This document shows, piece after piece, positions 33,865 to 41,847 of a DNA stretch of 64,000 bases. The stretch is taken from assembly GCF_013346665.1 (NCBI RefSeq), contig NZ_JABVBB010000021.1:620001-684000 (forward strand), given 5' to 3'. The number at the start of each line of letters is the position of its first letter. Positions within the stretch are counted from its first letter, which is position 1. Below the pieces are notes generated by a model. The model did not search any database. It saw only the letters and a list, made by a program, of their open reading frames with translations, and had not been told where the DNA came from. The position numbers were made by a program, and so were the translations under genes. The DNA comes from Sulfitobacter maritimus. Its GTDB lineage: Bacteria; Pseudomonadota; Alphaproteobacteria; Rhodobacterales; Rhodobacteraceae.

Positions 33865-34268
33865 GCACTGAACATACCGATACACAAAAATCTGCGGGGA
33901 GCCTGCTGAGCGAAGCACTCTCCCACGTAAGTTCGCTGATGCGCAAAGAGGTCGATCTGGCCCGCGCAGAGGTAAACGAAAATCTGAAACACGCTGGTAT
34001 TGCCATCGGCATGATCGTCGGCGCCGTGGTGGTCGCATTGACCGCGCTGAACGTGTTGAGCGCCGCATTGGTTGCCGCGCTAACTGAAGCGGGCATCCCT
34101 GGCGGTTGGTCTGCGCTTATTGTTGGCGTCCTGCTGGCGATCGTCGCCTATGTGATGGCCAACAAAGGCACTAGCGACCTGAAACTCAGCAGCCTTGCGC
34201 CAAGCCGCACTGCAAAGAACGTGAAGCGCGATGCGCAGACCATGAAGGAGGTTTACGATGACAAATGA
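33861..34268 (+). CDS. Phage holin-like family membrane protein (YqjE/DUF1469-type)
   Basis: 135-residue protein: an N-terminal amphipathic part (LLSEALSHVSSLMRKEVDLA) typical of the holin III-like/YqjE family, two transmembrane helices (residues ~48-75 and ~85-105) and a charged tail. The name reflects fold similarity; in the context of a YqjD-like and a DUF3618 protein it is a cellular stress membrane protein, not phage-derived. Overlaps both neighbours (ATGA with the upstream gene, 11 bases with the next). Confidence 0.8.
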   Translation: MSTEHTDTQKSAGSLLSEALSHVSSLMRKEVDLARAEVNENLKHAGIAIGMIVGAVVVALTALNVLSAALVAALTEAGIPGGWSALIVGVLLAIVAYVMANKGTSDLKLSSLAPSRTAKNVKRDAQTMKEVYDDK

Positions 34269-35502
34269 CTCCAGAAATCCGGAAGAAATTGAACGCGAGA
34301 TCGAGCGTGAACGCGCAGGCTTGGCCGACACTTTAGACGACTTGCAAGATCGGTTTTCTATCGAAGGCATCGCACGTCAGTTTTCGGATCAGTTCCGTGA
34401 GCATGGCAGCGATTGGGGCCGCTCGGTCTCTGACGCGGCGAAGCGCAACCCTGTTGCTCTGGCGCTAACAGGCGCTGGTCTGGCGTGGTTGATGTTCGGC
34501 AGCGGTAATAACACCCGCAGCAGCCGTGGCTATGAAGGGCTCGACCGTGATCGTGCGCATCCTACCCCGGTGCCGGTGACAAACACCGATCACCGCCCCG
34601 CTGTGCGCAACGCGTCGCGCTCTAACGCACCTTCCAGCGCCTATGCGTCGAGCTACGGCTCCGAGCGTACGTCGCAGGACAACGTTCCGGCTTGGGCACG
34701 TGATGTGCATCACGACGACGATGACGACGGGCGCAGCATGGGCGATCGTGCGCGCTCTGCGGCCAGCGGCGTCAAAGGGGCTGCCGGTTCTGCGGCAAGT
34801 GGCGTCAAAGGTGCGGCTGGTTCTGCGGCGAGCGGCGTGCGCTCGGCAGGCTCTTCCATGGCAAGCGGTGCGCGTCATACCCGTGACCGTGTTTCTGCCG
34901 GAGGCCGCTCTGCTGTCGACAGCATCCGCCACACCGCAAGCGGTGCTGCCGGAAGCGTCCGCGAAGGTGCCAATGCGGCCACCGAACGCGCCCATGCACT
35001 GCGCCAGCGCCTGTCAGAAGGCACCGAGAGCATGAGCGCCGAAGCACGTGAGCGTATTGTGATGGCTCGCGCCCGTGCGATGGACGCATGGAACGCCTCC
35101 GGTCGCTACGCAAGCCAAGGCCGTGAACGTGCGGCGGATATGTTCGAAGAGCATCCGCTGGTCGCCGGTGCATTGGCTTTGGCCGTAGGTGCTGCCTTTG
35201 GTGCCGCCCTGCCCCGCAGCCGGACCGAAGATGCCTATCTAGGTGAGCACAGCGATGCGCTCTTCCATGAAGCCGAACGCATCTACGCGGAAGAGCGTGA
35301 AAAGCTTGGCAAAGTCGCTCAGGCGGCCAAGGACGAAGCTGGCAAGGTCTTGCAAGAGACCAAGGAACAGGCCGACGCAGCCTCTGACGAGGAAACCGCA
35401 GCAGATGCGGCGGTGAAAAAGGCCAAAGAAAGCGGCCAGCGCATCGCCGATGCGGCAAAGAGCGAGGCCGACAAGCAAAATGTGGGTGACGTCAAAAGCT
35501 GA
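34258..35502 (+). CDS. DUF3618 domain-containing protein with internal Ala/Gly/Ser repeats
   Basis: 414-residue protein. The N-terminal DUF3618 part is seen at residues 5-45 (NPEEIEREIERERAGLADTL, DDLQDRFS) followed by a hydrophobic stretch (PVALALTGAGLAWLMFG). The middle contains near-perfect repeats of SAASGVKGAAG (residues ~165-195) and a long Ala/Arg/Ser-rich helix. A second hydrophobic segment (LVAGALALAVGAAFGAALP) precedes a coiled, Lys/Glu-rich C-terminus. Likely membrane-associated and helical; function unknown. Last gene of the EcfG-led operon, closed by a terminator-like stem. Confidence 0.78.
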   Translation: MTNDSRNPEEIEREIERERAGLADTLDDLQDRFSIEGIARQFSDQFREHGSDWGRSVSDAAKRNPVALALTGAGLAWLMFGSGNNTRSSRGYEGLDRDRAHPTPVPVTNTDHRPAVRNASRSNAPSSAYASSYGSERTSQDNVPAWARDVHHDDDDDGRSMGDRARSAASGVKGAAGSAASGVKGAAGSAASGVRSAGSSMASGARHTRDRVSAGGRSAVDSIRHTASGAAGSVREGANAATERAHALRQRLSEGTESMSAEARERIVMARARAMDAWNASGRYASQGRERAADMFEEHPLVAGALALAVGAAFGAALPRSRTEDAYLGEHSDALFHEAERIYAEEREKLGKVAQAAKDEAGKVLQETKEQADAASDEETAADAAVKKAKESGQRIADAAKSEADKQNVGDVKS

Positions 35503-35511
35503 CGCCCTTTC

Positions 35512-35536
35512 GGCCCGTCCCACCTTGGGGCGGGCC
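35512..35536 (+). terminator. Terminator-like hairpin after the DUF3618 gene
   Basis: GGCCCGTCCC pairs with GGGGCGGGCC around ACCTT, with one G-T pairing; AATCTATTTT follows. It lies nine bases after the stop and should separate the stress operon from the yihY-ku-ligD genes. Confidence 0.65.
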
Positions 35537-35574
35537 AATCTATTTTGAATATCCAAGGATTTTGAGGTGCGGTT

Positions 35575-36519
35575 ATGGCACGAGGACGGGGTGCGGAAAC
35601 ACCGACGGAAATTCCGGCAAAAGGTTGGAAAGACATCCTTTTCCGGGTCAAAGACGAAATCGCCGCAGACCACGTGTCCTTGGTCGCCGCCGGAGTGGCC
35701 TTTTACGCGCTTCTGGCTATCTTCCCCGCCGTTACCGCGCTGATGGCTCTGGCCGGTCTGGTCATGGAGCCCGCGCAGGTGACCGAACAGCTTGACGCGC
35801 TCACCGATATGATCCCCGAAGAGGCCGCCAAGATTATCCTCGACCAAGCGGTGGCTGTTACCGGCTCCGAACAGACCGGCCTTGGCTGGGCCTTTATCAT
35901 CGGTCTGGGGCTTGCGCTCTATTCCGCTTCTAAAGGGGTCGGCAGCCTGATGGAGGGGCTGAACGTTGCTTATGACGAAGACGAAACACGCGGATTTATC
36001 AAGAAGATGGCCTGGACCTTGGGGCTGACCATCATGCTGATCGGCGTTTTGCTCTTGGGCATGGGCGCCACCTTGGCGATCCCCGCCGTTGTCAGTTTCT
36101 TTGCGCTGCCGGGTTGGATTGAATCGCTGCTGTCCTACGGCAGCTGGGTCCTGCTGGCCATGCTGACAGTATTGGCGCTTGCGGTCCTGTACCGCTACGG
36201 CCCCGCCCGCGACAACGCGGAGTGGAAGTGGCTGACCCCCGGTTCGGTGCTCGCCTGTATCTTGTGGATCGTCGCCTCCGTCGGCTTTTCGATCTACGTG
36301 AGCAACTTCGGCAGCTACAACGAAAGCTTTGGCAGTATGGCAGGCGCGATCATCCTGCTGATGTGGCTGTGGATTTCGGCCTTTATCGTTTTGCTGGGGG
36401 CAGAGTTGAACTCAGAAATGGAAGCCCAGACCCGCGATGACACCACCGTAGGCCCCGATGAGCCGATGGGCCAACGCGGCGCGGAGAAGGCTGACCATTT
36501 AGGCGAAGCGAAGGGCTAA
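35575..36519 (+). CDS. YihY/virulence factor BrkB family membrane protein
   Basis: 314-residue inner-membrane protein with about six transmembrane helices. The family pattern is clear: GVAFYALLAIFPAVTALMAL near the N-terminus, SASKGVGSLMEGLNVAYDE and GSMAGAIILLMWLWISAFIV with LLGAELNSE near the end. Once misannotated as RNase BN; the function is unknown. It lies 12 bases before ku, so is likely cotranscribed with the end-joining genes. Confidence 0.88.
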   Translation: MARGRGAETPTEIPAKGWKDILFRVKDEIAADHVSLVAAGVAFYALLAIFPAVTALMALAGLVMEPAQVTEQLDALTDMIPEEAAKIILDQAVAVTGSEQTGLGWAFIIGLGLALYSASKGVGSLMEGLNVAYDEDETRGFIKKMAWTLGLTIMLIGVLLLGMGATLAIPAVVSFFALPGWIESLLSYGSWVLLAMLTVLALAVLYRYGPARDNAEWKWLTPGSVLACILWIVASVGFSIYVSNFGSYNESFGSMAGAIILLMWLWISAFIVLLGAELNSEMEAQTRDDTTVGPDEPMGQRGAEKADHLGEAKG

Positions 36520-36531
36520 AGGAGGAACGGA

Positions 36532-37374
36532 ATGGCACCGCGTGCACTTTGGAAAGGTCAACTTCGTCTCTCGCTGGTCTCAATTCCGGTGGAGATATTC
36601 TCGGCCACCAAGACAAGCTCAAAAGTGTCGTTCCGACAGATCCACAAGCCCTCCGGCAAGCGGGTTCGCTATGAAAAGTCCGTCCCCGGTATTGGCCCGG
36701 TCAAGGCTGAGGACATTGTAAAGGGCTACGAGGTGAGCAGCGACGAATACATCCTGCTCGACCCCGAAGAAGTGGATCAGATCAAGCTTGAGACCAAAAA
36801 GACCTTTGAGCTGGTCCAATTTGTCGACGCCTGTGAAATCTCACCGCTTTATTTCGACAAACCCTATTACATCACCGCGTCAGACGATCTGGCCCAAGAT
36901 GCTTACCGCGTGGTGCGTGATGCCCTGCGCAGCGCGGGCAAAGTGGGGCTGGGCCAGGTCACAATGCGCGGGAAGGAATATCTCGCTTGTGTAAAGCCCT
37001 GCGGCGATGGGCTGTTGATGGAAACCCTGCATTACGCGGATGAATTGCGCGAAGCCGATGAGATTTTCACCGACATCGCGGACGATGAGACCGACAAGGA
37101 ACTGCTCGACGTCGCGACTTCGCTGATCAACCGCAAAACCGCGCCTTTCGATGCCAGCGCCTATAGCGACAAATACGCTGAGGCGATGCAAAAGCTGTTG
37201 GACGCCAAGGTGAAGAACAAGAAGACCCCACGTGTGCAGACCGGCGATGACGCGCCCGCTGAGGGGGAGAATGTGATCGACCTGATGAGCGCACTCAAAG
37301 AGAGCCTGAAAGAGGCGAAGGGCAGCAAAGCCAAGCCTGCTAAGAAGAAAGCCCCGCGTAAGAAAGCCTCGTAA
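36532..37374 (+). CDS. ku: Ku protein (bacterial NHEJ end-binding)
   Basis: 280-residue homodimeric Ku that encircles DNA ends and recruits LigD. The opening ALWKGQLRLSLVSIPVEIFS is the standard bacterial Ku start, with HKPSGKRVRYEKSVPG and LFETLHYADELR-like (METLHYADELREADEI) following. A Lys-rich C-terminal tail (KPAKKKAPRKKAS) is typical. Strong ribosome site GGAGGAACGG before ATG 36532. The stop overlaps the ligD ATG by one base. Confidence 0.95.
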   Translation: MAPRALWKGQLRLSLVSIPVEIFSATKTSSKVSFRQIHKPSGKRVRYEKSVPGIGPVKAEDIVKGYEVSSDEYILLDPEEVDQIKLETKKTFELVQFVDACEISPLYFDKPYYITASDDLAQDAYRVVRDALRSAGKVGLGQVTMRGKEYLACVKPCGDGLLMETLHYADELREADEIFTDIADDETDKELLDVATSLINRKTAPFDASAYSDKYAEAMQKLLDAKVKNKKTPRVQTGDDAPAEGENVIDLMSALKESLKEAKGSKAKPAKKKAPRKKAS

Positions 37375-39845
37375 TGGCAAAGAATCCTGACAGGCTGGCC
37401 AGTTACAACGCCAAACGCGATTTCGAACAAACGAAAGAACCGCGTGGGACACGGGCGGCTGGTGCAGGCTATAGTTTCGTCGTGCAGAAACACGCGGCAA
37501 CCCGGTTGCACTATGATTTTCGACTGGAATGGGACGGGGTGCTTTTGAGTTGGGCAGTCACCAAAGGCCCCGCCCCCGACCCTTCGGAAAAGCGTCTCGC
37601 CGTGCGTACCGAGGACCATCCGCTCGATTATGGCGGCTTTGAAGGCACGATCCCTAAAGGCCAATATGGCGGCGGCACGGTGATGCTTTGGGACCGCGGC
37701 ACTTGGATGCCGCAAGGCGATGTGGACAAGGGTCTGAAAGACGGCAAGCTCAAGTTCACCCTGCAAGGCCACCACATGCAGGGCGGCTGGACGCTGGTAC
37801 GGATGCGCGGCCAAGGCAAGCGCGAGAATTGGTTGCTGATCAAGGAACGCGACGACTATGCGCGTGATGATCCCGACGGTCTGATCAAAGGCACCGCGAG
37901 GTCGATTGAAAGCGGCCGCACGATGGAAGAGATCGCTGCGGACGCGCCAGCAAAAACACCGCCCGAGACCCGCCCCAAGCGCAAAGGTAAATCGCCTGCT
38001 TTCGTCAAACCGCAATTGGCGACTTTGGTCAGCGAAGCACCCGAAGGCGAGGATTGGATGCATGAGACCAAGTTTGACGGCTACCGCTGTTTGGTCTCTT
38101 TGGGCAAAGGCGGGCTGCGGTTGTTCACGCGCTCCGGCAAGGATTGGACCGAAAAGTTCAGCAGCTTAACCGGGGCCTTTGACGCCCTGCCTTGCGATGC
38201 GGCTTTGTTGGACGGTGAAGTCATGGCCGCGCGGATCGATGGCTCGGCGTTTTCGTCCCTGCAAAAAGCGCTAAAGGAAGGGCATCCGCTGGTTTTCTTT
38301 GCCTTTGACCTGCTTTCCTTGGACGGCAAAGACTTTCGTGACAAACCGCAATCGGACCGCCGCGCACGGCTGGCCAAGCTGCTCTCTGGCGTGCCGCCCA
38401 AAGGTGCGCTGCGGCTGAGCGAGCATGTGGTCGGGCATGGGCGTGAAGTTTTCGAACAGGCCTGCAAAGCTGGGGCCGAGGGGATCATCAGCAAGCGGAT
38501 CGATGCGCCCTATGTCGGGCGTCGCAGCAAAAACTGGCTGAAAATCAAATGCACCCGGCGGCAAGAGTTTGTCATCATCGGCTATTCGCCGTCGGATAAG
38601 AAAGGCCGCCCCTTTGCCTCACTGTTGCTCGGCAGTCACGAGGACGGCGCACTGCGCTACAAAGGCCGGGTCGGCACAGGCTTTTCGGAAAGCACAATGA
38701 CAGAGCTTTCCAAAGCCATGACATCCCGCAAAACGCCCCCCGCAGAGGACGTACCGCCAGAGATCGCCCGAGACGCCAAATGGGTCCGCGCCGATCTGGT
38801 GGCTGAGGTCGATTTTGCCGAGTTCACATCAGACGGCATCATCCGCCACGGCAGTTTCCTCGGCCTGCGGCAGGACAAAGAGGCATCTGAAGTAACGCTC
38901 GAAAAACCAAAGCAACCCCCTGAAAAGGACGACGACATGGCAAGCGACAGCACCATTGGCGGCGTGCGCATCAGCAACGCGGACCGCAAGGTGTTCCCTG
39001 AAGCGGGATGCACCAAGGGGGACGTGGCGCGCCATTATGAACGCGTCGCCCCGCGCATGATCGCGCTGATTGGCCACCGCCCCTTGTCGCTTTTCCGCTG
39101 CCCTTCGGGGATCGACGGGCAGTGTTTCTTCCAAAAGCACGACAGCGGTGGGATGCCGGATGCGTTGTCGCGGGTACAGATCGAAGAAAGCGATGGGGAT
39201 AAGGCGGATTACCTGTACGCGACCCGCCCCGAAAGTCTGATTGCGGCGGCCCAAATGGGCAGTTTGGAGTACCACATCTGGGGGGCGCGGGTGGACCGGT
39301 TGGACCGGCCCGACAGATTGGTCTTTGACCTCGATCCCGATGAAGGGTTGGACTGGGAAGACGTCCGCAAAACCGCCTTTGAGGTGCGCGATGCGCTGGA
39401 GGCATTGGGCCTGCGATCCGGCGCGATTGTGACCGGGGGCAAGGGTGTGCATGTCTGGCTTGCGCTGCGGCGGACCCGCAGTTGGGACACGCTTAAACTC
39501 TTTGCCAAAACCTTTGCCCATGTAATGGCCGCCCGCGATCCGGCGCGCTACACGGCGACCATGTCAAAGGCCAAGCGCAAGGGCCGTGTCTTTATCGACT
39601 GGCTGCGCAATGAGCGCGGCGCCACGGCGATTGCGCCCTATTCCTTGCGCGCGCGCCCCGGTGCGCCGGTGGCTGTGCCGGTGACTTGGGAAGAGTTAGA
39701 AAAGATGGACGCGCCCAACGGCTTTCACATGGCCGACATGGCGGCGCTGCTCGAGCGACCCTGCCCGGCGCTGGCGGTGCAGGAGGATTTGCAATCGCTG
39801 ACCGACGGTGTGATCACGGCGCTACAAGACTGGTCCGAAGGCTAA
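37374..39845 (+). CDS. ligD: ATP-dependent DNA ligase D (PE-Lig-Pol)
   Basis: 823-residue multifunctional end-joining enzyme. Domains in order: 3'-phosphoesterase at about 35-165 (ATRLHYDFRLEWDGVLLSWA, FEGTIPKGQYGGG), ATP-dependent ligase at about 210-510 with the nucleotidyl lysine in ETKFDGYR (about residue 233), and primase-like polymerase at about 535-820 with FDLDPDEGLDW near residue 650 and GGKGVHVWL. The linker around 505-535 is acidic and Lys-rich. This domain order is the Pseudomonas-like one, unlike the Pol-PE-Lig order of mycobacteria. Cotranscribed with ku. Confidence 0.95.
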   Translation: MAKNPDRLASYNAKRDFEQTKEPRGTRAAGAGYSFVVQKHAATRLHYDFRLEWDGVLLSWAVTKGPAPDPSEKRLAVRTEDHPLDYGGFEGTIPKGQYGGGTVMLWDRGTWMPQGDVDKGLKDGKLKFTLQGHHMQGGWTLVRMRGQGKRENWLLIKERDDYARDDPDGLIKGTARSIESGRTMEEIAADAPAKTPPETRPKRKGKSPAFVKPQLATLVSEAPEGEDWMHETKFDGYRCLVSLGKGGLRLFTRSGKDWTEKFSSLTGAFDALPCDAALLDGEVMAARIDGSAFSSLQKALKEGHPLVFFAFDLLSLDGKDFRDKPQSDRRARLAKLLSGVPPKGALRLSEHVVGHGREVFEQACKAGAEGIISKRIDAPYVGRRSKNWLKIKCTRRQEFVIIGYSPSDKKGRPFASLLLGSHEDGALRYKGRVGTGFSESTMTELSKAMTSRKTPPAEDVPPEIARDAKWVRADLVAEVDFAEFTSDGIIRHGSFLGLRQDKEASEVTLEKPKQPPEKDDDMASDSTIGGVRISNADRKVFPEAGCTKGDVARHYERVAPRMIALIGHRPLSLFRCPSGIDGQCFFQKHDSGGMPDALSRVQIEESDGDKADYLYATRPESLIAAAQMGSLEYHIWGARVDRLDRPDRLVFDLDPDEGLDWEDVRKTAFEVRDALEALGLRSGAIVTGGKGVHVWLALRRTRSWDTLKLFAKTFAHVMAARDPARYTATMSKAKRKGRVFIDWLRNERGATAIAPYSLRARPGAPVAVPVTWEELEKMDAPNGFHMADMAALLERPCPALAVQEDLQSLTDGVITALQDWSEG

Positions 39846-39848
39846 GCC

Positions 39849-40877
39849 CTACGAGGGCGGCAGGCTGGCGAACCATTCCGCCAACGCTTTAATGTCCGCG
39901 TCTTGCAAATCCTGCGCCGCCTTGCGCATCAGATTGGCTCTCTCTCCGCCGCCCCTGTGCCCTGCCCGCCAGAGTTTCAGTTGTGTCTCCAGATAGGCTT
40001 GGCTCTGCCCGCTCAGCAAAGGTGCGATAGGCGCATCGGCCCGCCGCGCAGGGCCGTGGCAGGCGGTGCAGGCTGGTACATCTCCGGTGCCGTGCTGCGC
40101 CAGCCGCGCCCCTGCGGAGGGTGCTTGGGGCGCAGGCGCAGACTGTTCCTGCGGTGCTTTGGTGGAGCCGAATTTCTGTGCCACCATCGCGATTTGGCTG
40201 TCTGTCAGCAGGCTTGCGGCCTCTTGCATGATCCCACTCGTCCGCCGCCCGTCCCGGTACTGGCGTAGCGCCTCGGCGATCTGGCCGGGGGTCAGCAGGT
40301 CAAGCCGGGGAATATAGCTGTTGCGGCTGTTGCCGTCCTCACCATGACATTGTGCACAGCCCGCCCGGTCGCGCCCCTCTCCGGCCAAGGCGATTTGGCT
40401 TTGCCGGTCCGGCAAGGTAGTGAGATAGGCCACGACCGACCAGATTTCGTCCTCATGATCCGGGGTCGGCCAATGGGGCATGCCGGTCATTTTCACCCCC
40501 TCTTTCACGATCCAGAACAGTTCCTCCGGCGCCCAGTCTGAAACTGCCTGAGAAATATGCGGCGGAGGCGGCTCCATCGCTTGTGCGGTGGCGCTTTGCG
40601 CTTGGCCCGGCAAAGCATGGCAAAAGGCGCAACTGGTTTTGAAATGCAAAGCCCCAAGCGCCACACGGTCAGGATGGGCGATGTCCTCAGGCACCTTTTC
40701 CGGCGCAGGCGCACGCAGCCGCACGGACTGCTGATAGGTCGTGTGCAGCAGCCACCGCACCCCCGGCAGATGCCCCGCCCGGGCAGAGACGTTATAGAGC
40801 CCCAGACCAACGACCAGCATTGCTACCATAGCCCCACCTACAGCCAAGACGACCAAGGTTTGCATCACCCGTTTCAT
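39849..40877 (-). CDS. Triheme c-type cytochrome of the oxidase operon
   Basis: 342-residue protein with an N-terminal membrane anchor (TLVVLAVGGAMVAMLVVGLG) and three heme c sites: CAFCH, CAQCH and CTACH. Each is followed by a methionine-bearing region typical of class I cytochrome c domains. It is the last gene of the caa3-type oxidase operon and overlaps the CtaG-like gene by four bases. Likely an electron donor to the oxidase CuA/heme c domain, or a link to an alcohol/aldehyde dehydrogenase; the former is favoured by context. Confidence 0.88.
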   Translation of the reverse strand: MKRVMQTLVVLAVGGAMVAMLVVGLGLYNVSARAGHLPGVRWLLHTTYQQSVRLRAPAPEKVPEDIAHPDRVALGALHFKTSCAFCHALPGQAQSATAQAMEPPPPHISQAVSDWAPEELFWIVKEGVKMTGMPHWPTPDHEDEIWSVVAYLTTLPDRQSQIALAGEGRDRAGCAQCHGEDGNSRNSYIPRLDLLTPGQIAEALRQYRDGRRTSGIMQEAASLLTDSQIAMVAQKFGSTKAPQEQSAPAPQAPSAGARLAQHGTGDVPACTACHGPARRADAPIAPLLSGQSQAYLETQLKLWRAGHRGGGERANLMRKAAQDLQDADIKALAEWFASLPPS

Positions 40878-41449
40878 GCCATGCCCTCTCGGCTGTTCAG
40901 CGCACGTGCGACTAAGGCTAGCCCCGCCACGAGATAGATCGGCGTGCCAATGCCCAGCATCAGCAAGCCGCCCAATTGCTGCGCGCTCAGGTCTGCTGCA
41001 CGGCCACAGATTTCTGCGTATAGATCACGCGGGGCGAGGATGATGAGCGCGCCGAGCAAGGTCATATGCATGGAGGTCAGCAAAAGCCCCCCCGCGCCCG
41101 CCAAGGGATCGCCCCGCAGACAGCCAGCCCAGACCAGCAGCCCTGCAAGCGCGAAACTGCCTTGCTCTAGAACCAATCCCGGCCAGCCGCCATCGGCCCA
41201 ACCATGCAACGCCGGCAAGTGCCAGCCCCAGACCACCACGAACTCCACCACAGCGCCGAAAAGCGGCGAGACCGCAAAGGGGGCGGTGGCTCTCGGAAAG
41301 CCCAGCACCAAAAGCGGCGCAACAACCGTCACCAGCCCCATATGGCGCAGCATATGGTGTGGGAAATCGGCCCCCAGCCAAGACCCCAGAGGCAGCAGCC
41401 ACAACACGGCCAATAGGCCAAGGCCGATATATCCCAAGCTCCGCGTCAT
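40874..41449 (-). CDS. Cytochrome c oxidase assembly protein, CtaG caa3-type family
   Basis: 191-residue membrane protein with about five helices. The ADFPHHMLRHMGLVTVVAPL motif with clustered histidines and MHMTLLGALIILAPRDLY are typical of the caa3_CtaG family thought to help assemble the CuB centre. ATG at 41449 overlaps the preceding stop as ATGA; the longer frame to 41788 overlaps the upstream gene and is not used. Shorter than Bacillus CtaG (about 300). Confidence 0.85.
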   Translation of the reverse strand: MTRSLGYIGLGLLAVLWLLPLGSWLGADFPHHMLRHMGLVTVVAPLLVLGFPRATAPFAVSPLFGAVVEFVVVWGWHLPALHGWADGGWPGLVLEQGSFALAGLLVWAGCLRGDPLAGAGGLLLTSMHMTLLGALIILAPRDLYAEICGRAADLSAQQLGGLLMLGIGTPIYLVAGLALVARALNSREGMA

Positions 41450-41847
41450 GCGCAGGTGCCGATGAACAGCGCGGGCAGCGCGACATAAACCACGCCAATG
41501 AAGGAAATAGCCGCCAGCAAGAACCCTGCATGGCCTAGAAACTGGTGCCGATCCTCGCCGGTGCCTGCGTCGTTCTCCCATTCCCGGTCGCGCCGCAGAT
41601 CCCATTGCCGCCAAGCTTGCAGCCCAAACCAAAAGATCAACGCCAGCGCCAGCAAGGTGCCTATGCCAATGCCCATACGCAGCACTGGCACCGCCTCTGC
41701 ACCTGCCTTGGCGCAGACCAGCGCTGTCGCGCCGTAGGAGCAGACGAAATGCAGCGCCCAGATCAAGGGGCCAAAGGTGATCCGCCACAGGCTCAGCGCT
41801 TCGGCGCGGAACTCATGGGCGTCTTGTTCGTCGCGAATGTCGCTCAT
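41446..41847 (-). CDS. Small three-helix membrane protein of the oxidase operon (133 aa)
   Basis: Starts MSDIRDEQDAHEFRAEALSL and contains three hydrophobic helices (FGPLIWALHFVCSYGATALV, GIGIGTLLALALIFWFGLQA and the C-terminal FIGVVYVALPALFIGTCA). It overlaps the subunit I gene and the CtaG gene by four bases each (ATGA), so it is part of the oxidase operon. I do not recognise a named family; subunit IV-like or assembly roles are possible. Confidence 0.78.
   Translation of the reverse strand: MSDIRDEQDAHEFRAEALSLWRITFGPLIWALHFVCSYGATALVCAKAGAEAVPVLRMGIGIGTLLALALIFWFGLQAWRQWDLRRDREWENDAGTGEDRHQFLGHAGFLLAAISFIGVVYVALPALFIGTCA

Noticed and set aside
33861-34268. Prophage remnant suggested by the holin-like protein
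   Set aside because: Neighbours are cellular stress genes, no other phage genes are present, and this YqjE-like family is widespread in chromosomes.
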